A stretch of DNA of 64,000 bases from Microbacterium festucae (GCF_025421715.1 NZ_JAOEFC010000001.1:1-64000), one strand, 5' to 3'; shown: positions 10,553 through 19,574, numbered from the stretch's first letter. Notes: a model not told the origin generated them from the sequence alone. Made by a program: numbers and translations.

Positions 10553-12009
10553 ACGGTGTCCTCGTTCGGGGTGGGGATGCCGGCGTCGCGCGCCAGCAGG
10601 TCGTCGATCGTCTCGCCGCGCACGATGACGCGGGCACGGCCGTCGGCGACGGCGACCACCGGCGGGCGCGGCACGGCGTTGTAGTTGTTCGACAGCGAGA
10701 AGCAGTAGGCCCCGGTGGCGGGGACGGCGAGCAGGTCGCCGGGGGTCACGTCGCCGGGGAGGTACTCCGCGTCGACGACGATGTCGCCCGACTCGCAGTG
10801 CCGGCCCACGACCCGCACGAGCGCCGCCTCGGCATCCGAGGTGCGCGACGCGAGCCGCGCGGAGTACTGGGCGCCGTAGAGGGCGGGGCGGGCGTTGTCG
10901 CTCATCCCCCCGTCGACGCTCACGTACACGCGGGTGAGGTCGTCGGTGACGGGGACGGGCTTGACGGTGCCCACCTCGTAGAGGGTGATGCCGGCACGGC
11001 CGACGATGGTGCGTCCCGGCTCGAAGGCGAGGTTCGGCACCGGGATGCCGCGCACCTCGCACTCGCGGGCGACGGCGTCGACGATGCCGGTGGCGAGCTC
11101 GCCGATGGGCGTGGGGTCGTCGACGGAGGTGTAGGCGATGCCGAAACCGCCGCCGAGGTTCAGCACCGGAACCTCGCCGCCCTCGCGCAGCTGCGCGTGC
11201 ACGTCGACGACGCGCGCGGCCGACTCGGCGAACCCGGCGGTGCCGAAGATCTGCGAGCCGATGTGGCAGTGCAGCCCGATGAACTCCAGCGACGGCAGTT
11301 CGCGGATGCGGGCGACCACGGCCGGCGCATCGGCCAGCGGGAAGCCGAACTTCTGGTCTTCGTGGGCGGTGGCCAGGAAATCGTGGGTCTCGGCGTGCAC
11401 GCCGCTGTTGACCCGCACGAGCACGCGCTGCACGACGCCGCGGCGCTCGGCGACCACGGCGAGGCGCTCGAGCTCGATGGGGCTGTCGATGACGACCGAC
11501 CCGACCCCGTGGGCCACGGCCGCCTCGAGCTCGGCGACCGACTTGTTGTTGCCGTGCAGCCCGAGCCGGCCCGGGTCGGCCCCGGCGGCCAGGGCGATGG
11601 TGAGCTCTCCCCCGGTGGCGACGTCGACGGCCAGGCCTTCCGCGCTCACCCAGCGGACGACCTCGGTCGACAGGAACGCCTTGCCGGCGTAGTAGACGCG
11701 GGCGGCGGCGCCGTGGCGGGCGGCGGCGGACTCGAAGGCCTCGCGCACCTCGCGGGCGCGGGCGCGCACGGCCTGCTCGTCGAGCACGTACAGCGGCGTG
11801 CCGAACTGCTCGCGCAGGGCCGAGACGGCGACACCGGCGATGCGCAGTTCGCCCTCGGCATCCCGCGCGGCCGATGCCGGCCACACCAGCGGCGCGAGCG
11901 CATTGGCGTCATCCGGCACGGCCAGCCAATCGGGAACGAGCGGACGGGAGTCGGGGGCGGACAACGTTCGAGGAGCCAATCGGTGGAGATGTGCCGGCGG
12001 TCGGGTCAC
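10549..12009 (-). CDS. lysA: diaminopimelate decarboxylase
   Basis: PLP fold-type III enzyme forming L-lysine from meso-diaminopimelate. 486 residues. The PLP lysine is K110 in [16 protein letters not shown] and the EPGR(TIVG) phosphate-binding motif are present, and the C-terminal CESGD motif supplies the second active-site segment. The GTG at 12009 is the longest supported start; about 60 residues of leader before the conserved core are unusual but seen in actinobacteria. First gene of the lysA-hom-thrC-thrB run, which links lysine, threonine and methionine synthesis. Confidence 0.95.
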   Translation of the reverse strand: MTRPPAHLHRLAPRTLSAPDSRPLVPDWLAVPDDANALAPLVWPASAARDAEGELRIAGVAVSALREQFGTPLYVLDEQAVRARAREVREAFESAAARHGAAARVYYAGKAFLSTEVVRWVSAEGLAVDVATGGELTIALAAGADPGRLGLHGNNKSVAELEAAVAHGVGSVVIDSPIELERLAVVAERRGVVQRVLVRVNSGVHAETHDFLATAHEDQKFGFPLADAPAVVARIRELPSLEFIGLHCHIGSQIFGTAGFAESAARVVDVHAQLREGGEVPVLNLGGGFGIAYTSVDDPTPIGELATGIVDAVARECEVRGIPVPNLAFEPGRTIVGRAGITLYEVGTVKPVPVTDDLTRVYVSVDGGMSDNARPALYGAQYSARLASRTSDAEAALVRVVGRHCESGDIVVDAEYLPGDVTPGDLLAVPATGAYCFSLSNNYNAVPRPPVVAVADGRARVIVRGETIDDLLARDAGIPTPNEDTV

Positions 12010-12039
12010 GCCGGCGAGGACCGTGCAGAGAGTGGTTGA

Positions 12040-12045
12040 AGTCTA
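12040..12045 (-). promoter_or_regulatory. -10 box of the lysA-hom-thrC-thrB operon
   Basis: TAGACT on the minus strand, about 31 nt before the lysA GTG, in a 133-nt gap after the DUF2993 gene. It matches the TANNNT boxes used elsewhere in the window. I see no attenuator or lysine riboswitch in the short leader. Confidence 0.45.
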
Positions 12046-12142
12046 GGGCACCGTCGGCGCGGGCCATCCGCGCATGACGCCCGGTGGCACCGGCATCCGT
12101 TCGGCGCCCGTCGCGGGCACGCGGCCGGGGTGCGGCCCGCCG

Positions 12143-12976
12143 TCAGGCGCAGGTGCCGGTCTCGCGGGCGGACGGGTCGGTGAGCAGCGCGCTGTCGATG
12201 TCGAACTCGGCGACGACGGCATCCGCGCCCACCGTCGTGCTGGTGAGGGTGAGGGCGCGCGGCACGTACTGCGCGACGCAGACCTCCCAGTCGCGCACGA
12301 CGGTGCGGGCGATGGCGCCGAACTGGTCGACGAGCGTCTCGGCGGGCACTTCCGCCCCGGCCAGGCGCAGCGTGTCGGGGGTGAGCAGCAGCGCCCCGTC
12401 CTGCGTGGTGACCGACAGGCCCACCCCCACCGGGATCGAGGCGCCCAGCACGCTGAGCTCGGTGGACATCGCGATGTCGGGGCTGTCGAGGGTGACGGAG
12501 TCGGCCGGGAACCCCTCGACCCGCCCGAGCAGCGCCTGCAGCTGCTGCTCATCGAGCGAGATGGACGCCTGGGCCGAGCTCCAGTCGGCGCCGCCGCGGA
12601 TCGGCACGTCGGCCGCGGTGACCACGACGTCGCCGGTGATCCCGTCGATGGCGACGTCGTCGGATGCCACGCGCACCTGGCCCAGCGAGCCGCCGATCAG
12701 CTGCGGCAGCACCGCGCCGGGCACCTCGACGTCGACCTGCTGGTCGGCGGGCAGCTGCAGGTTGGAGACCACCTGCTGCCGGATGGTGCGCTCGACGATG
12801 CCGCGCGCGACCCACTCGCCGATGAACCACGCCGCCACCGCCAACAGCACGACGACCACCAGCGCGACCAGCCACGGCCACCGCCGTCGCCGCTTCGGCG
12901 CCGGCTCGGGGCTCGACAGCACCCAGCGCGCCGCGGGATCGGGGATCGGGAGGGTGGGCTGCGTGTCGCCGCTCAT
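12143..12976 (-). CDS. DUF2993 (LmeA-like) membrane-anchored protein
   Basis: 277 residues: a short Pro-rich cytoplasmic start, KRRRR, one membrane segment at about 34-54, then an extracytoplasmic domain with the DUF2993 pattern (ERTIRQQVVSNLQLPADQQVDVEVPG, then repeated beta strands). In mycobacteria, family member LmeA is a periplasmic phospholipid-binding protein needed for lipomannan elongation; a similar envelope role here is inference. The gene lies 1 nt after argS and is probably co-transcribed with it. No catalytic motif is visible. Confidence 0.8.
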   Translation of the reverse strand: MSGDTQPTLPIPDPAARWVLSSPEPAPKRRRRWPWLVALVVVVLLAVAAWFIGEWVARGIVERTIRQQVVSNLQLPADQQVDVEVPGAVLPQLIGGSLGQVRVASDDVAIDGITGDVVVTAADVPIRGGADWSSAQASISLDEQQLQALLGRVEGFPADSVTLDSPDIAMSTELSVLGASIPVGVGLSVTTQDGALLLTPDTLRLAGAEVPAETLVDQFGAIARTVVRDWEVCVAQYVPRALTLTSTTVGADAVVAEFDIDSALLTDPSARETGTCA

Positions 12977-12977
12977 G

Positions 12978-14645
12978 TCACATCCGTTCGGGCGCGCTCA
13001 CGCCGAGCAGGTCCAGTCCGTTGCGCAGCACCTGGCCGGTGGCGTCGTTGAGCCACAGGCGCGTGCGGTGCAGGTCGGTGACCGGCTCGTCGCCCAGCGG
13101 GGTGACGCGGCAGTTGTCGTACCAGCGGTGGTAGAGGCTCGCGAGCTCTTCGAGGTAGCGCGCCACGCGGTGCGGCTCGCGCAGCTCGGCGGCAAAGGCG
13201 ACGATGCGCGGGAACTCCTGCAGGGCGCCCAGCAGCGCCGACTCGGTCTCGTGGTCGAGCAGCTCGGGGGCGAACGCGTCGCGGGCCACGCCCACGCCGG
13301 CCGCGTTGCGGGCCACGTTGTGGGTGCGCGCGTGGGCGTACTGCACGTAGAACACCGGGTTGTCGTTGGTGCGCTTGGTGAGGATCTCGGGGTCGAGCGT
13401 CAGCGGCGAGTCGGCCGGGTAGCGCGCCAGCGAGTAGCGCAGCGCGTCGGTGCCGAGCCAGTCGCGCAGGTCGTCGAGCTCGATGATGTTGCCGGCGCGC
13501 TTGGACAGGCGCGCGCCGTTGACCGACACGAGCTGTCCGATGAGCACCTCGATGTCCTTCTGCGGGTCGTCGCCGGCCGCGCCGGCGAGGGCCTTCAGGC
13601 GGTGCACGTAACCGTGGTGGTCGGCGCCCAGCAGGTAGATCTTGTGCGCGAAGCCGCGGTCGCCCTTGTTCAGGTAGTACGCGGCATCCGCGGCGAAGTA
13701 GGTGTACTCGCCGTTGGAGCGGCGGATGACGCGGTCTTTGTCGTCGCCGAAGGCGGTCGTACGCACCCAGACGGCGTCGTCCTGGTCGAAGACGTGGCCC
13801 TGCGCGCGCAGGCGGTCGACCGCCTCGTCGACGAGGCTCGGCTCGCCGTTCGGACCCTTCGCGTGCAGGTCGCGCTCGCTGAAGAACACGTTGAAGTGCA
13901 CGTTGAACGCCTCGAGCGAGGCCTGCAGGTCGCCCAGCTGCAGGCGGTAGGCGGTGTCGCGGGCGGTCGCCTCCTGCTCGGCGAGGGGCAGCGCGAGCAG
14001 ATCGGGCTGCGCGGCGATGACGCGGCGGCCGAGGTCGTCGATGTACGAGCCCGGGTAGCCGTCTTCGGGGGTGGGCTCCCCCTTGATCGAGGCCAGCACC
14101 GACCGGCCGAAGCGGTCCATCTGGGCGCCGGCGTCGTTGACGTAGAACTCGCGCACGAGCGTCGCGCCGGATGCCAGCAGCACGCGCGCCATCGCGTCGC
14201 CCAGCGCCGCCCACCGGGTGTGCCCGATGTGCATCGGTCCGGTCGGGTTCGCGCTCACGAACTCGAGGTTGATGGTGGCCCCGCGCTGGGTGTCGTTCGT
14301 GCCGAACGCGGCTCCCGCCTCGACGATCTGCCGGGCGAGGGCGCCCGCCGCCGCGGCATCCAGGCGGATGTTGATGAACCCCGGGCCGGCGACCTCGACC
14401 GAGGCGATGCCGTCGACGTCGCCGAGCGCGTCGGCGATCTGCTGCGCGAACTCGCGGGGGTTGCCCCCGACGGCCTTGCCGAGCTTCATCGCCGCGTTGG
14501 AGGCCCAGTCGCCGTGGTCGCGGTTCTTGGGGCGCTCCAGCGGCAGGTCGGCGGCGGTCAGCCCGGCGCTCGAGCCCTCGCGTCGCGCCTCGGCGAGCGG
14601 GACGATGACGGCGAGCAGGGCTTCGGAGAGGGCATCGGGATTCAT
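12978..14645 (-). CDS. argS: arginyl-tRNA synthetase
   Basis: Class I synthetase charging tRNA-Arg. 555 residues. The HIGH-type motif is in FVSANPTGPMHIGHTRWAALGD at about 124-145, and the KMSKS-type loop is reduced to RLSKRAGN, as is common in ArgRS. The N-terminal Add1 domain and the C-terminal anticodon-binding DALR domain are present. The ATG at 14645 begins MNPDALSEALLAVI. A tRNA-Arg(CCG) gene lies about 2 kb away. Confidence 0.96.
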   Translation of the reverse strand: MNPDALSEALLAVIVPLAEARREGSSAGLTAADLPLERPKNRDHGDWASNAAMKLGKAVGGNPREFAQQIADALGDVDGIASVEVAGPGFINIRLDAAAAGALARQIVEAGAAFGTNDTQRGATINLEFVSANPTGPMHIGHTRWAALGDAMARVLLASGATLVREFYVNDAGAQMDRFGRSVLASIKGEPTPEDGYPGSYIDDLGRRVIAAQPDLLALPLAEQEATARDTAYRLQLGDLQASLEAFNVHFNVFFSERDLHAKGPNGEPSLVDEAVDRLRAQGHVFDQDDAVWVRTTAFGDDKDRVIRRSNGEYTYFAADAAYYLNKGDRGFAHKIYLLGADHHGYVHRLKALAGAAGDDPQKDIEVLIGQLVSVNGARLSKRAGNIIELDDLRDWLGTDALRYSLARYPADSPLTLDPEILTKRTNDNPVFYVQYAHARTHNVARNAAGVGVARDAFAPELLDHETESALLGALQEFPRIVAFAAELREPHRVARYLEELASLYHRWYDNCRVTPLGDEPVTDLHRTRLWLNDATGQVLRNGLDLLGVSAPERM

Positions 14646-14738
14646 AGCCCCTCGATTCTACGGTCGGCGCCCCTCGGCATCCGCCCGGCGGGGTGGGCGC
14701 GCGCGTGTGGACGGGCGCGTGGGCGCGGCGTCACGCCT

Positions 14739-14799
14739 GCCGAGTGTCCAAGACACGCGGCATCCGCGCGGAGCCGGCCGCGTGTCTTGGACACTCGGC
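14739..14799. repeat. 22-bp perfect inverted repeat, terminator-like
   Basis: The arms GCCGAGTGTCCAAGACACGC + GG (14739-14760) and its exact complement (14778-14799) flank a 17-nt spacer. Each arm also contains its own dyad (GTGTC-CAA-GACAC), so a long stem or a cruciform is possible. It sits between the transglutaminase gene and argS, both on the minus strand. There is no U-tract, so intrinsic termination is uncertain; the precise arms also suit a dispersed palindromic element. The rest of the 245-nt gap is GC-rich, with nothing else recognised. Confidence 0.85.
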
Positions 14800-14891
14800 G
14801 GGTGGGGATGGGGGCACCGGGGGCGGGGCGGGGGCACCGGGGCCGCGGCGGGGCGGTACCGGGGCGGAGGCGTGGCGGAGCGGACCGGGGG

Positions 14892-15737
14892 TCAGGCGAT
14901 GGCGACGAGGTCGGTGATGTCGTCGGTGGCGGGGTCGGATGCCGCGGCGGCGGCGCCGACGGCATCCACATCGGCGGCGTCGTCGGGCACGACGAAGGCA
15001 TCGACGCGCATGCGCTGCAGGCCGACGTAGGCCCCGTGGTAGCTGAGGAAGGCGCAGTCGGCGGCGTCGCGGCCGGTGGCGATGCGCACGAGCGAACGGC
15101 GGTTGGCCAGGCGCGTGGCGTCGATCGCGTACCAGCTGCCGTCGAGGTAGGCCTCGGCGACGGCGTGGAAGTCCATGGGGCGCAGGCCCGGCGCGAAGCA
15201 GGCGGCGTAGCGGGCGGGCATGTCCATCGCCCGCAGCAGCGCGATGACGACATGGGCGTAGTCGCGGCACACGCCCTGACCGGTCATGAGGGTCGTCACG
15301 GCCGAGTCGGTGCCCTGGCTGAGTCCGGGCGTGTAGGTCGTGCTGGTGGCGACGAACTCGCTCACCGCGGCGATGAGGTCGTGACCCTGCAGGCCGCGGA
15401 ACTGGCGCCGCGCCTGCGAGAACACCTCGTCGGACTGGCAGTAGCGGCTCGGGCGCAGGTAGGTGATCGCCTCGAGGTCGCTGGTGGCGCGGGGCGCGAC
15501 CGACCCGTCGATGAGCGCCTCGTAGCGCACCTGCAGCGGTCCGGCGTCGCCGTGGAGCACGTGCAGACGGCTGCCCGACTGGTCGACGATCTCGTTCGGC
15601 GTGTAGACGCGGTCGCCCTGCACGAAGGTCAGTTCCTCGCGCACGACGGGCGCCGGCTGGGCCGCCGTGATCTGGAAGATCAGGTCGACGGACGACCCCA
15701 GTTCCAGGTCGAGTTCGGCGGTCACGTTGCGCTGCAC
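14892..15737 (-). CDS. transglutaminase-like family protein
   Basis: 281 residues with an N-terminal beta-rich domain and a C-terminal transglutaminase/protease-like fold. The likely triad is Cys in GQGVCRDYAH, His in MDFHAVAEAYL and Asp in AIDATR, in the order expected for the family. No signal peptide, so it is probably cytoplasmic. Substrate unknown; bacterial relatives often act as cysteine peptidases. It is alone on its strand, divergent from the SGNH gene. Confidence 0.85.
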   Translation of the reverse strand: MQRNVTAELDLELGSSVDLIFQITAAQPAPVVREELTFVQGDRVYTPNEIVDQSGSRLHVLHGDAGPLQVRYEALIDGSVAPRATSDLEAITYLRPSRYCQSDEVFSQARRQFRGLQGHDLIAAVSEFVATSTTYTPGLSQGTDSAVTTLMTGQGVCRDYAHVVIALLRAMDMPARYAACFAPGLRPMDFHAVAEAYLDGSWYAIDATRLANRRSLVRIATGRDAADCAFLSYHGAYVGLQRMRVDAFVVPDDAADVDAVGAAAAASDPATDDITDLVAIA

Positions 15738-15839
15738 CGAAGTATCCTCGCACGCCGCGGGAGGTGCTCCGGCACGCGCGGATGCCGGCCGGTTCCGGCC
15801 CGATTCCGCGTGCGGCCGAACGTGGCTTACCCTCTACGC

Positions 15840-16598
15840 ATGACGCGCCCCGACACCCGCCCCCGGCGACGCGTCGTGTGGGCGATCGGCGCGCTGATCG
15901 CGGTGGTCGCGCTCATCGCCGTCGCCGCGTCATGGCGGCCCTGGACGGCCCCCGCCGCGACCGTCGCCGCCGGCGCCGACGAGCCGGTGGGAGTGGCCCT
16001 GCCGGAGCGGTTGGACCTGCCCGACGACGCCACGGTGCTCGTCTTCGGCGACTCGTGGACCTACGGGTCGGCCGCCGCCGCCCCGACCCTCGGCTACGCC
16101 TACGTGCTGGCCGAGCTCACCGGCTACACCACCGTCGTCGACGGAGTGCGCGGCAGCGGCTACCTCAAGCCCGGCCTGGACGGCCCCGACTTCGGCACGC
16201 GCATCGCCGCGCTCGATCCCGCACTGGATCCCGACCTGGTCATCGTGCAGGGCTCCATCAACGACCGGCGGCTGCCCGCCACCGGCTATGCGGATGCCGT
16301 CAGTGCGGCCTGGGACCGCCTCGCGGCGACCTACCCGCGGGCGCGCATCCTCATCCTCGGACCGGCGCCGCAGGTGCTGCCGGTGGAGCCTGCCACCGCG
16401 CGCATCGACCGCGACCTGCAGACCCTCGCCGCCGACCGCGGCTGGTGGTACGTCTCCCCCGTGCAGGACGACTGGATCACCCCGGCCAACTACGCCGACG
16501 TGATCGACACGGGCATCGGCCGGGATCACCCGTCCACCCCCGGACACCGCTACCTCGCCGAGCGGGTGGCCGCGGCGATCGCCGCCGCATCGCGGTGA
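15840..16598 (+). CDS. membrane-anchored SGNH/GDSL hydrolase
   Basis: 252 residues. Basic start (TRPDTRPRRRVV), one membrane segment at about 14-30 acting as an uncleaved or signal anchor, then an extracytoplasmic esterase domain. Block I is VFGDSWTYG (nucleophile Ser), block III is QGSINDRR (G and N), block V is DHPSTPGH (Asp and His). This is the full SGNH set, predicting an esterase or lipase acting on the cell surface; substrate unknown. TACCCT at 15828-15833 lies 6 nt before the ATG, so the mRNA should be leaderless. Confidence 0.85.
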   Translation: MTRPDTRPRRRVVWAIGALIAVVALIAVAASWRPWTAPAATVAAGADEPVGVALPERLDLPDDATVLVFGDSWTYGSAAAAPTLGYAYVLAELTGYTTVVDGVRGSGYLKPGLDGPDFGTRIAALDPALDPDLVIVQGSINDRRLPATGYADAVSAAWDRLAATYPRARILILGPAPQVLPVEPATARIDRDLQTLAADRGWWYVSPVQDDWITPANYADVIDTGIGRDHPSTPGHRYLAERVAAAIAAASR

Positions 16599-16604
16599 TA
16601 CCCT
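16599..16604 (+). promoter_or_regulatory. -10 box of the tRNA-Arg gene
   Basis: TACCCT beginning at the base after the SGNH stop codon, 10 nt before the mature tRNA 5' end. Same hexamer as before several protein genes in this window. Confidence 0.5.
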
Positions 16605-16614
16605 CGATCGGTAC

Positions 16615-16687
16615 GCCTCCGTAGCTCAGGGGATAGAGCGTTGGTTTCCGGTACCAAAGGTCGCAGGTTCGATTCCTGTCGGGGGCA
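16615..16687 (+). tRNA. tRNA-Arg (anticodon CCG)
   Basis: A 73-nt cloverleaf reads directly: acceptor GCCTCCG/CGGGGGC (one T-G wobble), D-arm with AGCTCAGGGGATAGAGC, anticodon stem TTGGT/ACCAA with loop TTCCGGT giving anticodon CCG, and T-arm with GGTTCGATTCC. It decodes CGG, a frequent Arg codon in this GC-rich genome. The 3' CCA is not encoded. Confidence 0.96.
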
Positions 16688-16776
16688 CTTCATCCATCAC
16701 CCGTCGGTGTGACACCGCGCGGGATCCAGCGCGCGGCACCGCCGGCGCACCGCCGCGGGCGCACCAGCCGCGCGGA

Positions 16777-17895
16777 TCACACGAACGGCCGGCAGCCGTC
16801 GATGATCCGGTGCAGGAAGATCACGGCGGCCGTCGGCTCGTCCGCGCCGCGCCCGTCGCCGACCGGCGCGGTCTCGCGCAGCCGCTCGACGGCGCCGACT
16901 GCGGCGTCGAGGCGCTCGGCTGCGGCGGGATCCCCCACCGGGGTGCCCACGACCTCGGCGACGGCGGCCGTCGCCTCCGCCAACCGGGTGCGCGCCGGCT
17001 CGCCCCGCAGCCCGTCGACGGCGTGCAGTCGCTCGATGACATCGGCGAGCTCCCGCGTGTACCGCCACGACAGCTCGAGGCCGCGCAGCCGCGCGTCGTT
17101 CTCGTCCAGCTCGCCGCGATGGCGGCGCCCGCGCGGGTTGACGGTGCCGCTCTCGCGCGCTTCGCGCACATCGTCGCCGACGGCATCCATCGTCTCGGCG
17201 AAGAGGTCGAGCTCACGCTGCAGGCTCTCTGGGTCGACGTCGGTGGCGGCAACGGCATCCGCCATCGCGCGCAGCTGGGCGGCGAGCGCATCGCGCAGCA
17301 CGCTGAGGCGCCCGCTGGCGCGGCGCACGTACAGCGGCGGCACGACGACGAGGTTCACGACGATCCCGACGACCACCCCGACACCGGTGGTGACCAGGTA
17401 CGACACCGAGAAGTCGGCGAGGTCGCGCCCGCCGACGAGCAGCACGAACAGCGCCGCCAGGGCCACCCAGTCACGGCCCACGCCGAGCACGCCGACCCCG
17501 CCCAGCAGCACCCCGACCAGGATCACGGCCGCCAGCGCCACCCCGCCGGGCCAGCCCGCGAACACGATCGCCAGTCCGACCAGGCCGATGCCGACGCCCA
17601 GGGCGAGCCCGGCGAGGGTCTGCGCCCCCGAGTGGGCCGACCGCGCGACCGTCGGGTACATCGTCACGAGCACGCCCAGCGGCGCGTAGTAGGAGTACTG
17701 GTCGTCGGTGAACGGCACCAGCGGCGCCAGGTACCAGGCCAGCACCGCGGCGAAGGCGGCCTTGCCCGCCAGCAGCAGGCGCGCCGGGCTGCCGATCGGC
17801 GCGAACGCCGCGAGCATCGCCCGTCCCCGGGCGCGCGCGGCGTCGGCCCCGCGGGAGGCGCCGGCCGCGGACGCGGAGCGGACTGTTCGGGTCAT
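16777..17895 (-). CDS. FUSC-family (aromatic acid exporter-like) membrane protein
   Basis: 372 residues. About six hydrophobic segments fill roughly residues 36-205, followed by a cytoplasmic helical region of about 165 residues rich in Arg, Glu and Ala. The first half resembles the FUSC/ArAE inner-membrane domain (AAFAAVLAWYLAPLVPF, YAPLGVLVTMYPTVARS). Substrate unknown. It starts 69 nt after the gdx stop on the same strand, so it may share the guanidine-III-controlled transcript. Confidence 0.75.
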   Translation of the reverse strand: MTRTVRSASAAGASRGADAARARGRAMLAAFAPIGSPARLLLAGKAAFAAVLAWYLAPLVPFTDDQYSYYAPLGVLVTMYPTVARSAHSGAQTLAGLALGVGIGLVGLAIVFAGWPGGVALAAVILVGVLLGGVGVLGVGRDWVALAALFVLLVGGRDLADFSVSYLVTTGVGVVVGIVVNLVVVPPLYVRRASGRLSVLRDALAAQLRAMADAVAATDVDPESLQRELDLFAETMDAVGDDVREARESGTVNPRGRRHRGELDENDARLRGLELSWRYTRELADVIERLHAVDGLRGEPARTRLAEATAAVAEVVGTPVGDPAAAERLDAAVGAVERLRETAPVGDGRGADEPTAAVIFLHRIIDGCRPFV

Positions 17896-17964
17896 GTGCC
17901 TGCCTTCGTTCGGATGCCGGCACGCGTCTGCGCACCGGAGGTGTCGGGCCGAACGGATGCGGGT

Positions 17965-18285
17965 TTACTCGTGGCCGACGGGCTTGAGCCCCACCACGCA
18001 GCCGACGAGGCCGAGGATCAACAGCATCCGCACGAACGAGAACGACTCGTCGCCGGTGGCCATCGCCCAGCCGACCGTGAGGGCTGCGCCGATGCCGACC
18101 CACACCGCATACGCCGTGCCGGTCGGGATGGTGCGCATCGCCCACGCCAGGCCGCCCATGCTCGCCACCAGGGCGACGCCGAACACGACCGACGGCCAGA
18201 GCTTCGTGAAGCCCTCGGACTTGCCCAGGGCGGTCGCCCAGACCGCCTCGAGGATCCCGGAGATGATGAGAATGATCCACGCCAT
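17965..18285 (-). CDS. gdx: guanidinium exporter, SMR family
   Basis: 106 residues with four membrane segments. The essential SMR glutamate is E13 in ISGILEAVWATALGKSEGFTKLWPS; the neighbouring LEAVWA and the GFT-L-PS pattern are those of the Gdx/SugE subtype rather than the EmrE multidrug subtype. The later AMRTIPTGTAYAVWVGIGA is also typical. Gdx works as an antiparallel dimer exchanging guanidinium for protons. A guanidine-III riboswitch directly upstream fixes the functional assignment. AGGAGG lies 7 nt before the ATG. Confidence 0.95.
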   Translation of the reverse strand: MAWIILIISGILEAVWATALGKSEGFTKLWPSVVFGVALVASMGGLAWAMRTIPTGTAYAVWVGIGAALTVGWAMATGDESFSFVRMLLILGLVGCVVGLKPVGHE

Positions 18286-18298
18286 GACTGTGCCTCCT

Positions 18299-18339
18299 GG
18301 CCAGTCTTGTCGCTCACCGGGTACTGATCCGTCGTCCGG
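18299..18339 (-). ncRNA. guanidine-III riboswitch (ykkC-III)
   Basis: The minus strand reads CCGGACGACGGATCA followed by GTACCCGGTGAGCGACAAGA and CTGGCC, matching the ykkC-III class: CCGGACGA start, ACCCGGT middle, GACAAGAC loop. P1 can form from TCAGT with ACTGG, and the pseudoknot from the two CCGG segments. The aptamer ends one base before the gdx Shine-Dalgarno AGGAGG (18293-18298), so ligand-dependent control of translation is the expected mechanism. 41 nt, the size of known members. Confidence 0.92.
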
Positions 18340-18472
18340 GGACCTGTGGAAGATCCGATGCCAGGCTAACGCCCCGACCTGATCAGCGCCTGGGCAGGAT
18401 CATCCTCCCGACGGATGCGCATCGTCCCGTCGGCCGATCCGCCGGCGGCCAGCGCTCCGTAGCGTCGATGAC

Positions 18473-18685
18473 ATGAGCACAGCGAGCCTCGACATCCGTT
18501 CCGCCGCCCGCCCCGGCATCCGTCCGGGCCGGCCGGACCGCCGCGACGGCGGGTCACGCGGGCGCGCCGTGGCGGGGGCGGTGCTCGGCAACATCCTGGT
18601 GATCGGACTCGTCATCGCCGCCGCCCTCACCGGTCCGATCGCGGCGACGATCGCGTTCCTGCCGCAGGTGCTCGAACGCCTCTGA
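18473..18685 (+). CDS. small single-TM hypothetical protein
   Basis: 70 residues: an Arg/Gly/Asp-rich hydrophilic first half, then one membrane segment at about 33-56 (AGAVLGNILVIGLVIAAALTGPIAATIAF). I do not recognise a family. A TAGCGT -10 box at 18460-18465 stands 7 nt before the ATG, the same leaderless spacing seen for known genes here; that, with the clean membrane helix, is the main support. It is divergent from gdx. Confidence 0.5.
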   Translation: MSTASLDIRSAARPGIRPGRPDRRDGGSRGRAVAGAVLGNILVIGLVIAAALTGPIAATIAFLPQVLERL

Positions 18686-18722
18686 GCCCGGGCTCGGGCG
18701 CGGGCCCGGGCGCGGCTCGGGC

Positions 18723-19574
18723 TCAAGGGGAGATGAAGAAGATCGCGCTGAGCAGTCCGGGGTTGTGCGCGTGCACGAGCACCGCGAACACGACCGCGTC
18801 GAACAGCAGGTGCACGGTCACGACATAGCCCAGCGAGCGTGTCCTCAGGAAGATCACCGCCTGCAGCAGGGCGAACGGGATCGTCAGCGCCGGCCCCCAC
18901 GCCTGGTAGCCCAGCTCCCACAGGAACGACACGAACACGATCGCCTGCAGCACGTTGGCCGCGGCATCCGCGAAGTGCCGCCGCAGCAGCACGAAGCAGG
19001 TGCAGATGAAGAACAGCTCGTCCCAGATGCCCACCGCGCCCACGCCGACGAACAGCCGTGCGATGAGGTCAGGGCTGTCGACGACCGGCCAGTTGAGGTA
19101 GACGTCCGAGGTGATGAAGTAGAACGGCAGGATCAGCCACCCGAGCAGCAGCACGAGGCCGAGCCAGATCCACTGCCACCGCTTCCAGCGCGTGCCGCCG
19201 CGCCAGGGGAACCCGATCGCGCGGTCGCGGTAGACCCACCGCGAGATCACGTAGGGCACGACCACCGCCCCGCCGAGGGCGAGGGTGAAGCGCAGCATCG
19301 CGAGGTTGTCGAGCTCGGCCTTCAGCGGGATCGCCGAGACGATCAGCAGGCCCGCCGCGATGAGCGACAGGTCGCGGGTGAGCGACGGCGCGGATGCCGT
19401 GACCGCGCGGCGCTCGATCAGCAGCGCCCAGGCGAGTCCGGCCGCCAGCAGCAGCCAGCCCAGCCACGGCAGCAGCAGCACGAAGAACGCCGGTGCGGCC
19501 AGGCACACGAGCAGCGCCGGCCCGGTCCCCCACGCCACCAGGGGGCGTGCGGATGCCGCGCCGCGCGCGTTCAT
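18723..19574 (-). CDS. CPBP-like membrane protein with altered active site
   Basis: 283 residues with about eight hydrophobic segments. The layout resembles CPBP (CAAX protease and bacteriocin-processing) proteins: motif 1 position GIWDELFFICTCFVLLRRHF, a later FVSFLWELGYQ, and TVHLLFDAVV near the C-terminus. Motif 1 is normally EExxxR; here it reads DELFFI, so one Glu is Asp and the Arg is missing. It may be inactive or use another chemistry. The ATG at 19574 overlaps the trmB stop by 4 nt, so the two are co-transcribed. Confidence 0.65.
   Translation of the reverse strand: MNARGAASARPLVAWGTGPALLVCLAAPAFFVLLLPWLGWLLLAAGLAWALLIERRAVTASAPSLTRDLSLIAAGLLIVSAIPLKAELDNLAMLRFTLALGGAVVVPYVISRWVYRDRAIGFPWRGGTRWKRWQWIWLGLVLLLGWLILPFYFITSDVYLNWPVVDSPDLIARLFVGVGAVGIWDELFFICTCFVLLRRHFADAAANVLQAIVFVSFLWELGYQAWGPALTIPFALLQAVIFLRTRSLGYVVTVHLLFDAVVFAVLVHAHNPGLLSAIFFISP

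Noticed and set aside
16705..16717. Terminator after tRNA-Arg
   Set aside because: CGGTG-TGA-CACCG is only 5 bp with no U-tract; too weak to call.
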